From the NCBI RefSeq assembly GCF_001969365.1, contig NZ_CP019312.1:682001-746000 (forward strand): a DNA stretch of 64,000 nucleotides, in the 5' to 3' direction. A program made the position numbers and the translations under genes. Shown one piece after another: positions 34,056 to 43,032 of this stretch (positions within the stretch are counted from its first letter, which is position 1; every line of letters begins with the position of its first letter). The notes under the pieces were generated by a model that was not told the origin of the DNA, did no database searches, and saw nothing but the letters and a program-made list of their open reading frames with translations. The DNA comes from Tateyamaria omphalii. Lineage in GTDB: Bacteria > Pseudomonadota > Alphaproteobacteria > Rhodobacterales > Rhodobacteraceae.

Positions 34056-34340
34056 ATGATCCGGTCAGAGTTGATCCAGAAGATCGCAGACGAAAACCCA
34101 CACCTGTATCAGAGAGATGTCGAGCGGATCGTGAACACCATCTTTGATGAGGTTACCAACGCGATGTCCCGCGGCGACCGGGTCGAGCTGCGCGGCTTCG
34201 GCGCCTTTTCGGTCAAGAAGCGCGATGCGCGGACCGGCCGGAACCCCCGCACTGGTGAGACAGTTGAAGTCGAAGAAAAACACGTGCCCTTCTTCAAGAC
34301 GGGCAAGCTCTTGCGTGATCGTCTGAACGGGAAAGCCTGA
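34056..34340 (+). CDS. ihfB: Integration host factor subunit beta
   Basis: A 94-residue HU/IHF-family protein. It starts [15 protein letters not shown], and its beta arms carry the signature [20 protein letters not shown] with the DNA-intercalating Pro in GRNPRTG. With the alpha subunit it bends DNA sharply in promoters, recombination sites and the origin. I chose the ATG at 34056, preceded by GGGAGGGA, over an open frame that extends further up through the promoter region. Its stop overlaps the next start (TGATG). Confidence 0.94.
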   Translation: MIRSELIQKIADENPHLYQRDVERIVNTIFDEVTNAMSRGDRVELRGFGAFSVKKRDARTGRNPRTGETVEVEEKHVPFFKTGKLLRDRLNGKA

Positions 34341-34690
34341 TGCGCTATATCCGCTACGCCTGCATTGCTATTTTTGCTGTTGCGCTGATTGCCGTGGCCC
34401 TCGCCAATCGGGGCATGGTGACGCTCAAGCTGCTGCCGGGCGAAATTGCGGGTCTTTTCGCGGTCGCGCCGACCATCGAACTGCCCCTGTTTGTGGTGAT
34501 CTTTGGCGGTATCATCGCGGGCTTGCTGGTTGGTTTTGTCTGGGAGTGGATGCGCGAGCACGCCATCCGCGCCGAGAATGCGCGCAACGCGCGTGAAAAG
34601 CGCCGCCTCGAACGCGAGGTCAAACGCTTGAAATCGGAAAAGCACGAGGGCAAGGACGAGGTGCTGGCCCTTCTCGACGAAGCCAGCTAA
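34340..34690 (+). CDS. LapA-family membrane protein
   Basis: A 116-residue protein with two transmembrane helices (about 5-23 and 45-68) and a basic, charged coiled-coil tail (EKRRLEREVKRLKSEK). This is the lipopolysaccharide assembly protein A (LapA/YciS) layout. In E. coli LapA works with LapB to control LpxC and LPS synthesis. It is translationally coupled to ihfB, as in many alphaproteobacteria, and precedes trpF by nine bases. Confidence 0.8.
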   Translation: MRYIRYACIAIFAVALIAVALANRGMVTLKLLPGEIAGLFAVAPTIELPLFVVIFGGIIAGLLVGFVWEWMREHAIRAENARNAREKRRLEREVKRLKSEKHEGKDEVLALLDEAS

Positions 34691-34699
34691 TCCGATCCC

Positions 34700-35344
34700 A
34701 TGTCAGATGTGTCTGTAAAGATCTGCGGCCTGCGCCGCCCTGAACACGTGGCCGCCGCCGTCGAGGCCGGGGCAAAATACGTTGGTTTCGTCTTTTTCCC
34801 GAAATCCCCGCGCAATATCAGCATCGAAGACGCACGTGCGCTGGCTTTGGACGTGCCGCCCGGGGTGGCCAAGGTCGCGCTGATCGTGAATGCCGATGAC
34901 GCCTTTCTTGACGCGCTTACGGCGCGCGTGCCGCTCGATATGTTGCAACTGCACGGGGCCGAGACGCCCGCACGTGTGGCCGAGATCAAGGCGCGCTACG
35001 GCCTGCCGGTGATGAAGGCTGTGGGCGTCGCCGATGCTGATGATCTGCCCGCACTCGAAGCGTATGTGCGTGTCGCGGATCAGATCCTTGTCGATGCCAA
35101 GCCCCCCAAGAACGCAGATCTGCCGGGGGGCAACGGTCTGACCTTTGACTGGCGGCTGGTTGCGGGGCGCCGGTGGCCCGTGCCGTGGATGCTGGCCGGT
35201 GGTTTGACCGCTGACAACGTGCGCGAGGCGAAGGCGCTGACCGGTGCGCAACAATTCGACATCAGTTCTGGCGTCGAAACGGCGCCCGGGGAAAAGGACA
35301 CACAGCTTATCCGCCGCTTCATGTCTGCGGCACAATCCGCATGA
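34700..35344 (+). CDS. trpF: Phosphoribosylanthranilate isomerase
   Basis: A 214-residue (beta-alpha)8 barrel. It has the catalytic Cys in [12 protein letters not shown] at the N-terminus, [14 protein letters not shown] after the first strands, the LQLHGAETP segment, and a phosphate-binding end at [10 protein letters not shown] and [14 protein letters not shown] (catalytic Asp in the LVDAK segment). It converts N-(5-phosphoribosyl)anthranilate to CdRP in tryptophan synthesis. Its stop overlaps the start of a GNAT gene, with trpB after that. Confidence 0.94.
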   Translation: MSDVSVKICGLRRPEHVAAAVEAGAKYVGFVFFPKSPRNISIEDARALALDVPPGVAKVALIVNADDAFLDALTARVPLDMLQLHGAETPARVAEIKARYGLPVMKAVGVADADDLPALEAYVRVADQILVDAKPPKNADLPGGNGLTFDWRLVAGRRWPVPWMLAGGLTADNVREAKALTGAQQFDISSGVETAPGEKDTQLIRRFMSAAQSA

Positions 35345-35790
35345 CCGTTGTCTTTCGCGAGGCAACCGAAGCGGATGTACCTGCCGTCCTGGCGTTGCTG
35401 AGAGATGACAAGCTGGGCGTGACCCGCGAAAGCAATTCTGCTGATGCGTATCTGCCGACCTTCAGGGAGATCGCAGCCGATCCGAACAACGCCGTCATCG
35501 TCGGTGAACTGGATGGCGCTGTTATCGCCACCTATCACCTGACCTTTATCGCCGGCCTGTCCTTGCGCGCCACGCGCCGCGCCCAGATGGAAGCGGTGCG
35601 CGTGGCCAGCCATATGCGCGGGCAGCGGGTGGGCGAGGCCATGTTCGCAGATGCCGAGGCGCGGTCCCGCGCGGCAGGCTGCAAGCTGATGCAACTGACG
35701 ATGAACAAAGGTCGCACCGACAGCGCGCGTTTCTATCAGCGCCTTGGCTTTACCCCTTCCCACATCGGGTATAAACGCGATCTGACCTGA
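35341..35790 (+). CDS. GNAT family N-acetyltransferase
   Basis: A 149-residue GNAT protein. Motif A is visible as [20 protein letters not shown] (R-x-x-G-x-G/A acetyl-CoA loop), with the preceding strand [13 protein letters not shown] and the terminal [15 protein letters not shown] typical of the fold. It would transfer an acetyl group from acetyl-CoA to an amine of unknown identity. It is placed between trpF and trpB with a four-base overlap to trpF and 15 bases before trpB, so it is made together with the Trp enzymes. Confidence 0.82.
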   Translation: MTVVFREATEADVPAVLALLRDDKLGVTRESNSADAYLPTFREIAADPNNAVIVGELDGAVIATYHLTFIAGLSLRATRRAQMEAVRVASHMRGQRVGEAMFADAEARSRAAGCKLMQLTMNKGRTDSARFYQRLGFTPSHIGYKRDLT

Positions 35791-35805
35791 ACGCGGGAGG
35801 CGACG

Positions 35806-37053
35806 ATGGCCAACGATCTTTTCAATTCCTTCATGACCGGCCCCGATGAAAACGGGCGCTTTGGCGATTTTGGCGGGCGGTTTGTGTCCGAGACGCTGAT
35901 GCCGCTGATCCTGTCGCTGGAAGAGGAATACGAAAAGGCCAAGACCGACGACAGTTTCTGGGCCGAGATGGACCATCTGTGGAAGCATTACGTCGGTCGC
36001 CCCAGCCCGCTGTACTTTGCCGAGCGCCTGACCGACCATCTGGGTGGCGCCAAGATCTATATGAAGCGGGACGAACTGAACCACACGGGTGCCCACAAGA
36101 TCAACAATGTGCTGGGCCAGATCATCCTTGCGCGTCGCATGGGCAAGACGCGCATCATCGCAGAAACCGGCGCGGGCCAACACGGCGTTGCAACAGCGAC
36201 GGTCTGTGCGAAATTCGGTTTGAAATGCGTGGTTTACATGGGTGCGCATGATGTTGAGCGGCAGGCGCCCAACGTGTTCCGCATGAAGCTTTTGGGCGCC
36301 GAAGTGATCCCGGTCACCTCCGGCCGTGGCACGCTGAAGGACGCGATGAACGATGCGCTGCGCGACTGGGTCACAAACGTGCGCGACACGTTCTACTGCA
36401 TCGGCACGGTGGCTGGTCCGCACCCGTATCCGGCCATGGTCCGCGATTTCCAAAGCATCATCGGCAAGGAAGTCCGCGAACAGATGGTGGAGGCCGAAGG
36501 GCGCTTTCCGGATACACTGATTGCTGCGATCGGTGGCGGGTCGAATGCGATGGGCCTGTTCTATCCCTTCCTGGATGAAAAAGAGGTCGGAATTATCGGC
36601 GTCGAAGCCGGTGGCAAAGGCGTGAATGCCAAGATGGAGCATTGCGCGTCCCTGACCGGGGGGCGCCCGGGCGTCCTGCACGGCAACCGGACGTATCTTT
36701 TGCAGGACGATGATGGTCAGATCCTCGAAGGGTTTTCGATCTCCGCAGGTCTGGATTACCCTGGCATCGGGCCGGAACACGCATGGCTGCATGACATTGG
36801 CCGGGCGGAATATGTCTCGATCACGGATGTCGAGGCGCTTGAGGCGTTCCAACTGTGCTGCACGACAGAAGGCATTATTCCCGCGCTTGAACCGTCTCAC
36901 GCGCTGGCGCATGTGATGAAGATCGCGCCGACGCTGCCGTCTGATCACATCATCTGCATGAACATGTGCGGGCGCGGAGATAAGGATATTTTCACCGTCG
37001 CGCGGCACCTGGGCTTTGACATGACCGGTCCCGAAGGGCGCAACGTCGAGTAG
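35806..37053 (+). CDS. trpB: Tryptophan synthase beta chain
   Basis: A 415-residue PLP enzyme. The Schiff-base lysine is in [16 protein letters not shown] (near residue 95), the catalytic Glu lies in [14 protein letters not shown], the glycine loop is [12 protein letters not shown] and [14 protein letters not shown], and the C-terminal [11 protein letters not shown] is intact. It condenses indole and serine to tryptophan. The partner trpA is not adjacent but at 50635, an arrangement seen in this group. A probable terminator follows. Confidence 0.95.
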   Translation: MANDLFNSFMTGPDENGRFGDFGGRFVSETLMPLILSLEEEYEKAKTDDSFWAEMDHLWKHYVGRPSPLYFAERLTDHLGGAKIYMKRDELNHTGAHKINNVLGQIILARRMGKTRIIAETGAGQHGVATATVCAKFGLKCVVYMGAHDVERQAPNVFRMKLLGAEVIPVTSGRGTLKDAMNDALRDWVTNVRDTFYCIGTVAGPHPYPAMVRDFQSIIGKEVREQMVEAEGRFPDTLIAAIGGGSNAMGLFYPFLDEKEVGIIGVEAGGKGVNAKMEHCASLTGGRPGVLHGNRTYLLQDDDGQILEGFSISAGLDYPGIGPEHAWLHDIGRAEYVSITDVEALEAFQLCCTTEGIIPALEPSHALAHVMKIAPTLPSDHIICMNMCGRGDKDIFTVARHLGFDMTGPEGRNVE

Positions 37054-37073
37054 TTCCTTTGTTATGTGACTGA

Positions 37074-37099
37074 AAAAGGTGGGATTTTGGCCGCCTTTT
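37074..37099 (+). terminator. Probable terminator after trpB
   Basis: AAAAGGTGG can pair with CCGCCTTTT across an eight-base loop (one G-T pair), and the T-rich arm serves as the tail. It lies 21 bases after the trpB stop. The 226 bases to the next gene otherwise look like its promoter region, with TTTA-containing near-repeats around 37142 and 37180. Confidence 0.5.
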
Positions 37100-37279
37100 G
37101 TGACCTTTTCGATCCGGACCGACCCAGGTGTCGCGTATAAACTCCGGTTTAGGGCCCTTGGCTATGTGTTTACTCCGCGCGGTTTAAACCCATAGCGCAT
37201 GGGCAATAGCGCATTCTCGTCCCTTTTCTGAAACACGTCGCGGATTTCCGCCGCGGTGCACAAACAGAAAGGAAGTGAG

Positions 37280-37543
37280 ATGAAAAAGACAGTGACTTTG
37301 ACCGCGATTGCCATGCTCATTGCAACAATGGCCGACGCCGACACCGACGGACGGTTCAAATTCTCGGACCTGTTTGACCGGGACAGGATCTGGTCGTCGA
37401 TGTCCGATGATGACGATGACGACGACGCTGGTTGGGGCTGGTATGGTGATCGCGACGACGATTGGGGCGATGATGACGATGAGGATGATGATGATCACGG
37501 GGATGCCAGCGATGATCGCGGGGATGATGGTGGCGACGACTGA
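37280..37543 (+). CDS. Small exported Asp-rich protein
   Basis: An 87-residue protein with a signal peptide (KTVTLTAIAMLIATMADA) followed by about 25 ordinary residues (GRFKFSDLFDRDRIWSSM) and a tail that is mostly Asp with Gly, Trp and a few Arg. GAAAGGAAGTGAG precedes the ATG. The coding DNA is a GAT/GAC low-complexity stretch. Export plus a dense carboxylate tail suggests binding of calcium or other cations, or of basic surfaces; this is inference. It is the first of three closely spaced genes ending with a LuxR-type regulator. No family recognised. Confidence 0.6.
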   Translation: MKKTVTLTAIAMLIATMADADTDGRFKFSDLFDRDRIWSSMSDDDDDDDAGWGWYGDRDDDWGDDDDEDDDDHGDASDDRGDDGGDD

Positions 37544-37623
37544 AGCCGCCATGCGTGAACTTCAATGCAACCAAAGACCCGCAAATCGGTTTCGGCGCGG
37601 CATTGCGGATCGAGGGGCATAAC

Positions 37624-38049
37624 ATGAAGATGTGGGTTTGTGCCATGGCGTTTGCCTGCGCCGTCAGCGCGCCGAGCTTTGCCGGTCCGATTGAGGACAG
37701 CATCGTCCGGCAATTGCGTGACCAGGGGTTTTCTCAGATCGAGGTGCGGCGCACGTTGCTTGGCCGTTCGCGCATCGTGGCGCGCAGCAGAGATTTGTAT
37801 CGCGAGATCGTGGTCAGCCCCGTTACCGGGGAGATTTTGCGTGACTATTGGCGGGAACTGGATGGTGACGGCCAGAACACGCAAATCGTGAATCCGGGAC
37901 GCTTGGGCGGCGCCGACAACGACGACGGTGATGATGATCGTGACGATGACGATGACGATGATGATGACGACGGCGACGACGACGGCGATGATAGCGACGG
38001 CGGCGACGACGGGGGGGATGACGGAGGCGACAATGGCGACGACGACTGA
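37624..38049 (+). CDS. Exported PepSY-like protein with poly-Asp tail
   Basis: A 141-residue protein. It has a signal peptide (VCAMAFACAVSAPSFA), then a compact domain of about 60 residues resembling a single PepSY-type module (IVRQLRDQGFSQIEVRRT, then REIVVSPVTGEILRDYW), and finally a tail of about 40 residues that is almost entirely Asp and Gly. PepSY domains are thought to act as periplasmic protease inhibitors or small-molecule sensors. I chose the ATG at 37624, which begins a proper signal peptide; the frame is open further up without one. The last 17 bases overlap the next gene, so the regulator is coupled to it. Confidence 0.6.
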   Translation: MKMWVCAMAFACAVSAPSFAGPIEDSIVRQLRDQGFSQIEVRRTLLGRSRIVARSRDLYREIVVSPVTGEILRDYWRELDGDGQNTQIVNPGRLGGADNDDGDDDRDDDDDDDDDDGDDDGDDSDGGDDGGDDGGDNGDDD

Positions 38050-38563
38050 GGGTCGCGTGACATTCAGTGTATCACGACGCACGGTGGTTTTTTCGATAGT
38101 GCTTCTGGTTCAAGCGTTGTGTGCCGTGTTCTTCGTATCCGAAATTCTCGTTACGTTGCTGGGCCTTCCCATTGCGCCGATCAGTTGGCAGGTCCACGAA
38201 TTGATTGAAATTGCTGCCGCTCTTGGTCTGATTATTGGCGTCGGCGTCGGTGCCTATATGCTGCGCGCTGCAGTGCGCCGCTCAGAACATGTGGAAAGCC
38301 AGCTTCGCGCCGCCTCTGGCGCGTTCATGGAGTTGCTGGAGGACAAGTTCACCCTGTGGGGCCTGACCCCTGCAGAGCGGGACGTGGCGTTGTTTTCAAT
38401 CAAGGGGTTCAGCACGCAGGACATCGCCGCTTTGCGCGAAACGTCCGAAGGGACGGTCAAGGCGCAGACCAACGCGATCTATCGCAAGGCCGGCGTATCC
38501 GGACGCCCCCAATTGCTCAGCCTGTTCATTGATGATCTGATGGAGGGGCCGTTGCAGCACTAG
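38033..38563 (+). CDS. Membrane-anchored LuxR-type regulator
   Basis: A 176-residue protein with two transmembrane helices (about 14-36 and 53-77) joined by a short external loop, a linker helix, and a C-terminal LuxR-type helix-turn-helix: LTPAERDVALFSIKGFSTQD, with recognition helix TSEGTVKAQTNAIYRKAG. There is no receiver or ligand domain, so signals could arrive only through the membrane part. It overlaps the acidic PepSY-like gene by 17 bases, which suggests that the exported acidic proteins and this regulator form one signalling unit. Its TAG stop shares CTAG with the convergent DUF2237 gene. Confidence 0.7.
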   Translation: MATTTEGRVTFSVSRRTVVFSIVLLVQALCAVFFVSEILVTLLGLPIAPISWQVHELIEIAAALGLIIGVGVGAYMLRAAVRRSEHVESQLRAASGAFMELLEDKFTLWGLTPAERDVALFSIKGFSTQDIAALRETSEGTVKAQTNAIYRKAGVSGRPQLLSLFIDDLMEGPLQH

Positions 38564-38928
38564 GTTGCGTGCTGTTTCAGGATATCAAGCGGAACCACGT
38601 CCAGCGCCCGCAGGTGCGTCGCCGTCAGGCTGACCTTGGGCGCGCAGCCCTCCTCATGCGCTTGCAGGAAGCGCGAGGCGCACAGACACCAGCTGTCACC
38701 GGGGTTCAGTCCCTTGAACCGGTACTCGGGCCGCGGTGTGCTCAGATCATTGCCGACATATTTGGAATAGGCCAGGAACTCGGCCGTCATTACGGCGCAG
38801 ACGGTGTGGCTGCCCTGGTCGGCAGCGCAGGTGTTGCAGTGACCGTCGCGGAAAAACCCGGTGACAGGGTCAATACCGCAAACATCAAGTGCGGTGCCGA
38901 GTACGTTGATGCTGTCGTCGGGTTCCAT
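38560..38928 (-). CDS. DUF2237 family protein
   Basis: A 122-residue soluble protein with the conserved pattern of DUF2237: NVLGTALDVCG near the N-terminus, TGFFRDGHCNTCAADQGSHT, VMTAEFLAYSKYVGNDLSTP, and GLNPGDSWCLCASRFLQAHE. Several conserved Cys and Asp residues suggest a metal site. Family members are widespread and uncharacterised. It is 3 bases downstream of the serine hydrolase gene on the same strand, and its stop overlaps the LuxR gene's stop. Confidence 0.8.
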   Translation of the reverse strand: MEPDDSINVLGTALDVCGIDPVTGFFRDGHCNTCAADQGSHTVCAVMTAEFLAYSKYVGNDLSTPRPEYRFKGLNPGDSWCLCASRFLQAHEEGCAPKVSLTATHLRALDVVPLDILKQHAT

Positions 38929-38931
38929 GGT

Positions 38932-40098
38932 TCACTCCGTTGCGGCCACGATCTGGCGGAACATGTCGACATTCGCGGCGTTCACGCCCGCCTCGCGGAA
39001 CTTGCGATCTGCGGCTGTGGTCACGATGACAACACCCGCCTGCTTGTCGATATAGAGGTACTGACCGTAGATGCCACGGCCCATGAACTGTCCCTCTGTT
39101 GCGCCAAAAGGGATCCACCACTGATAGCCGTACCCGATCTTGCCCGGCGCGGTGGGTGCGTTGGGGCTTGTGGATGTTTTTATCCAGTATGCGGGCACAA
39201 TCTGCTGGCCCTGCCATTGCCCGTCCTGCAGGATCATTTGGCCGAAACGCGCGTAGTCGCGTGTCGTGACGTTCAACCCGCCAAGAACAAAGGCGACGCC
39301 GACGCCATCGGTGAGGTACAGCGGGGATCGGTTCAGCCCGAGCGGCTCAATCAGTTTCTCCGCCATCAGGTCTGGGATGTCGCGGCCTGTTGCGCCGCGG
39401 GCCACCATGCCCACCACATGGGTGTCGATCGACGTGTATTGCCATGTTTCGCCGGCGGGGGCGAAGGTTTCGGTCAGACCAGCGGCGAAGTTGTCCATCT
39501 GCCCGCCCAAAGCGATGACGCGGCCCATCCTGTTGATATCACTGTTATAATCAAGATAGTCTTCGTCGAACGTGATGCCGCTTGTCATTTGCAAGACGTT
39601 CCGAATGGTCACGCCGTCATAAGCCCCGCCGATCAGTTGGGGGACATACTGCGTCACTGGCGCATCCAGGGATGTGATCGCGCCTTCGTCCACGAGGATA
39701 CCGAACAGGGCGGAGAGGTAGCTTTTGGCAACGGACCAGCTGATGCGTAGATCGTCGACTTCTGTTCCGTGGTAATAGTCCTCGTGGACGATCTGCCCGT
39801 CCTTGAGGACAAGCGTGGATGTCACCGTGCGGTCAACGACCCATTCCGCGTATCCGCGCGGCATATCGAGCGGCGTGCCGATGGGCAGGGGGCTGACAGG
39901 TGTGTCGCCCTTTGAGATCTCCCGGTGCAGGAAAGCGCCGTCCATGTTCGAGAAGTTCGATATAATGCACTCTTCATCGAATAATGTGTTGACGGCCATG
40001 AGGCGTGTGATCTCCTCACGCTTCCACAATCCGATCACAAACGCGGCAATTGCCAAGGTCAACAGGGCCCGAAATATCCATTTTACGATTTTTTTCAA
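38932..40098 (-). CDS. Serine hydrolase, beta-lactamase class C / NylB-like
   Basis: A 388-residue penicillin-binding-protein-like hydrolase. An N-terminal membrane anchor (IFRALLTLAIAAFVIGLW) is followed by the SxxK motif in ISWSVAKSYLSALFG (near residue 110), the Tyr-containing motif in WQYTSIDTHVVGMVA and a final GYGYQWWIPFG region. Members of this family hydrolyse esters or amides, such as 6-aminohexanoate oligomers; true beta-lactamase activity is not implied. I chose TTG at 40098 because a GGAGG site lies six bases upstream and the resulting N-terminus is a proper anchor. The ATG at 40128, ten codons earlier, has no such site. Confidence 0.72.
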   Translation of the reverse strand: MKKIVKWIFRALLTLAIAAFVIGLWKREEITRLMAVNTLFDEECIISNFSNMDGAFLHREISKGDTPVSPLPIGTPLDMPRGYAEWVVDRTVTSTLVLKDGQIVHEDYYHGTEVDDLRISWSVAKSYLSALFGILVDEGAITSLDAPVTQYVPQLIGGAYDGVTIRNVLQMTSGITFDEDYLDYNSDINRMGRVIALGGQMDNFAAGLTETFAPAGETWQYTSIDTHVVGMVARGATGRDIPDLMAEKLIEPLGLNRSPLYLTDGVGVAFVLGGLNVTTRDYARFGQMILQDGQWQGQQIVPAYWIKTSTSPNAPTAPGKIGYGYQWWIPFGATEGQFMGRGIYGQYLYIDKQAGVVIVTTAADRKFREAGVNAANVDMFRQIVAATE

Positions 40099-40161
40099 TC
40101 TTATCCTCCAACCCGGCATGCACTCCATAGGACCGTGATCAGGGGCAGCCGCTGCCAGCGT

Positions 40162-41196
40162 TCATGCTGCCCACTTGATCCAACGGCCATGAAAATCGGC
40201 ACGCCCAAGGTTCACGGTGATGTCGCCGGGCCACAAGCGCAAGGTTAACGCAGCGCCAACGGCGCCCGTCGTGTCGCCATCGGTTTCCATCTGCATCCAT
40301 GCCAGTGGTGTTTCGGGTGTGGCATCAACGCCCGCCGCTTCGATCATGGCCGTCCCGCGCGCCTGTGCCTCGGCTGGGAAATACTGCCAGGCGACCGTGT
40401 GTTGGATCATGTGCATGTGCCCTTTGGGTGCCGTCGTCAGTCGATGTTCGAGCCAGTCGATGGCATCGCCCCGGTCCACCTTCGCCGTCAGCACAGATGT
40501 CGCCGCGTGGGTCAATTCAACCCGGTGCGGTTGATCGGCCCAGAGGTAGGACAGCAGCGCCATGCGGTCCGTATTATCACTCAGATTCAGTGGGTTGAGG
40601 TCCACCCCGGATCTTTCCATAACCTGTGGACAACCCTGTGGGGGCGCCTTGCCAGTCCAGTTGGGGTTGAGGGTCAGCACGGCATCTTCGGGGCCGAAAC
40701 GGCGCGTGGGTGTGGCGAGTGCGAAGTGGTCCCACATCAGGTTTAACCCGCCGCTCGCACCCAATTCGGAGAGCACGATGGGCCGGTCGAAATGCGACAG
40801 CGCGACATGCGCCATGGGAATGAGCGCGGCGCTGCGCCGGACTTCGTTGGTCTGCGGCGCGTGCCTTGTCCAATCGAGGAAGAAATCTTCCTTCGTTTTC
40901 AATGCGTTGAGGATTGCATTCTCAAGCGTCGCGTCATCGACGGTGTTGGGCGGGTAGGCTTGCATTAAACCCGCGTCCTGACCGCGCAGCACCAACGCGT
41001 GCAGGCCGCCGCCGATCCGAAGGGGCAGGGAATGTCCTGCTGGGCCAATATCCCCTTGATACTCCGCTATTTTCTGGCCGAGTGCCGTGTCCGGATCCCA
41101 GCGTTCCGCAAGGATGCCGAACACACGCCCCATCAAGGGCGAGCCCATATGCGCGCAGGTTTTGGACTGGTCCAAGAAGGCCTGGCGCAGGGTCAT
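40162..41196 (-). CDS. DUF2332 family protein
   Basis: A 344-residue protein of the DUF2332 family: it opens with LRQAFLDQSKTCAHMGSPLM, contains LPLRIGGGLHALVLRG, then ELGASGGLNLMWDHF, and ends with VAWQYFPAEAQARG and an acidic/aromatic C-terminus. The ELGASGGLNL segment resembles a nucleotide- or SAM-type glycine loop, but no activity is established for the family. Its start overlaps the pth stop by four bases, so the two are co-expressed. Confidence 0.75.
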   Translation of the reverse strand: MTLRQAFLDQSKTCAHMGSPLMGRVFGILAERWDPDTALGQKIAEYQGDIGPAGHSLPLRIGGGLHALVLRGQDAGLMQAYPPNTVDDATLENAILNALKTKEDFFLDWTRHAPQTNEVRRSAALIPMAHVALSHFDRPIVLSELGASGGLNLMWDHFALATPTRRFGPEDAVLTLNPNWTGKAPPQGCPQVMERSGVDLNPLNLSDNTDRMALLSYLWADQPHRVELTHAATSVLTAKVDRGDAIDWLEHRLTTAPKGHMHMIQHTVAWQYFPAEAQARGTAMIEAAGVDATPETPLAWMQMETDGDTTGAVGAALTLRLWPGDITVNLGRADFHGRWIKWAA

Positions 41197-41876
41197 GAAA
41201 AACGATCCATCAGTTTTTGCAGAGGCGACCGTGTGTCGGTCTCGGCTGGTGCCTGTGGTTCGGGAGTATTTGTTTTTGCTTCTTTTTCTACGCTCTTGCT
41301 GGACCGCGGCGGAGCGACGCGCAAGGCAACAGCGTTCATGAATTTGGCGCCATCGCCAAGCGCCAGGTGAGGCGCGCCGTCGGAACAGCCGCGTATGACA
41401 TCGTCAAGCCAGGCGTCGTCCGCCTTGGGAAAGTCGCGCAGTACGTAGCCAGGCACGGCATCCTTGTGGCCGGGATGTCCGACGCCCAGACGCACGCGCG
41501 CATAGTCTGCGCCGATATGGGCGTGGACCGAGCGAAGCCCGTTGTGACCGGCATGCCCGCCGCCGAGCTTCCACCGCACCTTGCCCGGCGCGAGGTCGAT
41601 TTCATCATGTAAAACAATGACATCCTCGGGGTCCAGCTTGTGAAAACGCATCGCGGCCCCCACGCTGTCGCCAGATTTGTTCATATAGGTTTCCGGTTTC
41701 AGCAGCACTGCGCGGGTCGATCCGAACCGCCCTTCAGACACCAGCCCCTGGTGTTTGGATTTCCATGCGGGGAAACCGTGATCGGACGCGATCCGGTCCA
41801 GAACCATGAAGCCGATATTGTGCCGGTTGCGGGCATATTTGGCACCGGGATTGCCCAGACCGACGATGAGTTTCAT
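41193..41876 (-). CDS. pth: Peptidyl-tRNA hydrolase
   Basis: A 227-residue Pth. The N-terminus is VGLGNPGAKYARNRHNIGFM, with the catalytic His in RHNIG; LKPETYMNKSGDSV and VIVLHDEIDLAPGKVRWKLG carry the other conserved residues. It frees tRNA from stalled peptidyl-tRNA. The last ~40 residues (Pro, Lys and Thr rich) go beyond the catalytic core, as in other alphaproteobacteria. I chose the ATG at 41876, where the conserved sequence begins. It follows rplY after a terminator, so pth has its own promoter. Confidence 0.95.
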   Translation of the reverse strand: MKLIVGLGNPGAKYARNRHNIGFMVLDRIASDHGFPAWKSKHQGLVSEGRFGSTRAVLLKPETYMNKSGDSVGAAMRFHKLDPEDVIVLHDEIDLAPGKVRWKLGGGHAGHNGLRSVHAHIGADYARVRLGVGHPGHKDAVPGYVLRDFPKADDAWLDDVIRGCSDGAPHLALGDGAKFMNAVALRVAPPRSSKSVEKEAKTNTPEPQAPAETDTRSPLQKLMDRFS

Positions 41877-42187
41877 GGACGCCTCCAGTGCATGTTGCGG
41901 CGCAGCATAGGGGCAGGGCTGGACCGGGTCCAGCCAAGTGTAAACGTACCGTGCCGTGGGCTGATCGCGCTGGATCAGAGACAAAGCGCGAAGTTTGCGG
42001 TCCAAAGTGCATGTTTTGCCGTGGCCAGAGTCCCTGCTTTCAGGGCCGTGTTCCGCAAACCGCACAATTTGGCGATGAAACTGCGCATTTTGAAGCACAC
42101 AGAGCCGCTCACCGTTTGTCAGGTTTTGACCTTTTCAACCGCGCCGTAACCATCTGGTCACTTTTGAGGGGCAACCCTCACAAAACG

Positions 42188-42215
42188 AAAAAGGCCGCCC
42201 CGGATCGGAGCGGCC
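42188..42215 (-). terminator. Rho-independent terminator after rplY
   Basis: Read on the minus strand, GGCCGCTCC and GGGGCGGCC form a stem around GATCC, followed by a run of five T residues. It lies 27 bases after the rplY stop and separates rplY from pth. Confidence 0.85.
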
Positions 42216-42242
42216 TGATGTCAAACTGGACGGCGGCGAAGA

Positions 42243-42884
42243 TTATTCTTCGCTGGCCTCTTCAGTCGCCTCTTCGCCTTCGGCATCGTCCTCTTCATTC
42301 TCCGACGAGCGCAGACCGGACGGTGCGCTGATCGTGGCGATCACGAAGTCGCGGTCGATGGTCGGCTTGGCGCCCGCGGGCAGCGTCACGGACGAGATGG
42401 TGATGCTGTCGCCCACTTCGGCGTCGCTCACGTCGATCGAGATGCTTTCGGGGATGTCGCCAGCGGTGACGACCAGTTCCACCTCGGGGCGGACCAGGGA
42501 CAGCACGCCACCCTTTTTCAGGCCGGGCGACACGTCCTCGCCTTCGACTTCAACACCGATGAACAGGTTGATCTTGGTGGTGCGGCGCAGGCGCATGAAG
42601 TCCACATGGGTCGGCAGGTCTTTGACCACGTCGCGCTGCACGTCGCGGCAAATGACGCGGACATCGTCGTGGCCGTCGACCTTCATGTTGAAGAGCGTCG
42701 ACTTGAACCGACCGGCCTTCAGCATTTTGAACAATTTGTTAAAGGGCAGATTGATCGGCAGCGGATCTGTGTCGCCACCAAAAACAATCCCTGGAACCAT
42801 GCCGTCGCGGCGGGCCTGACGAGCGGCGCCCTTGCCTGTCCCCGTGCGTTCCAGGGCTTCGAGATCAGGAATCTCTCCAGCCAT
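42243..42884 (-). CDS. rplY: 50S ribosomal protein L25 (Ctc/TL5 type)
   Basis: A 213-residue, two-domain L25. The N-terminal 5S rRNA-binding domain (about 1-95) includes [20 protein letters not shown] and the MRLRRTTKI end. The C-terminal TL5-like domain (about 100-185) contains [18 protein letters not shown]. An acidic Glu/Asp tail closes the protein. It binds 5S rRNA in the large subunit; in this clade the long form is standard. It ends 27 bases before a terminator. Confidence 0.93.
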   Translation of the reverse strand: MAGEIPDLEALERTGTGKGAARQARRDGMVPGIVFGGDTDPLPINLPFNKLFKMLKAGRFKSTLFNMKVDGHDDVRVICRDVQRDVVKDLPTHVDFMRLRRTTKINLFIGVEVEGEDVSPGLKKGGVLSLVRPEVELVVTAGDIPESISIDVSDAEVGDSITISSVTLPAGAKPTIDRDFVIATISAPSGLRSSENEEDDAEGEEATEEASEE

Positions 42885-43032
42885 CGTATTTCTCCAAAGT
42901 TAGGGCAGGGTGCCTCCAAGGCTGTCACCCCGCGTGAAAGCTGCGCTATAGACCGGTTTCGGAGGCGTGAAAAGACGCAAAATGCGTGTCTTGGGGCTGG
43001 ACCATGGCAGGGGCGCATGTCACCGCTGGGCC

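Noticed and set aside
35080..37008. 642-codon minus-strand open frame
   Set aside because: Antisense of trpF, GNAT and trpB, all with catalytic motifs; no coding character of its own.
37400..38049. Dense short repeats considered as CRISPR or tandem-repeat array
   Set aside because: Units are simple GAT/GAC codon runs in frame, without spacers or conserved repeat units.
37184..38082. Minus-strand Ile/Val-rich, membrane-like open frames
   Set aside because: They are the reverse complement of GAT/GAC repeats in the acidic-protein genes (ATC/GTC codons), not a real membrane protein.
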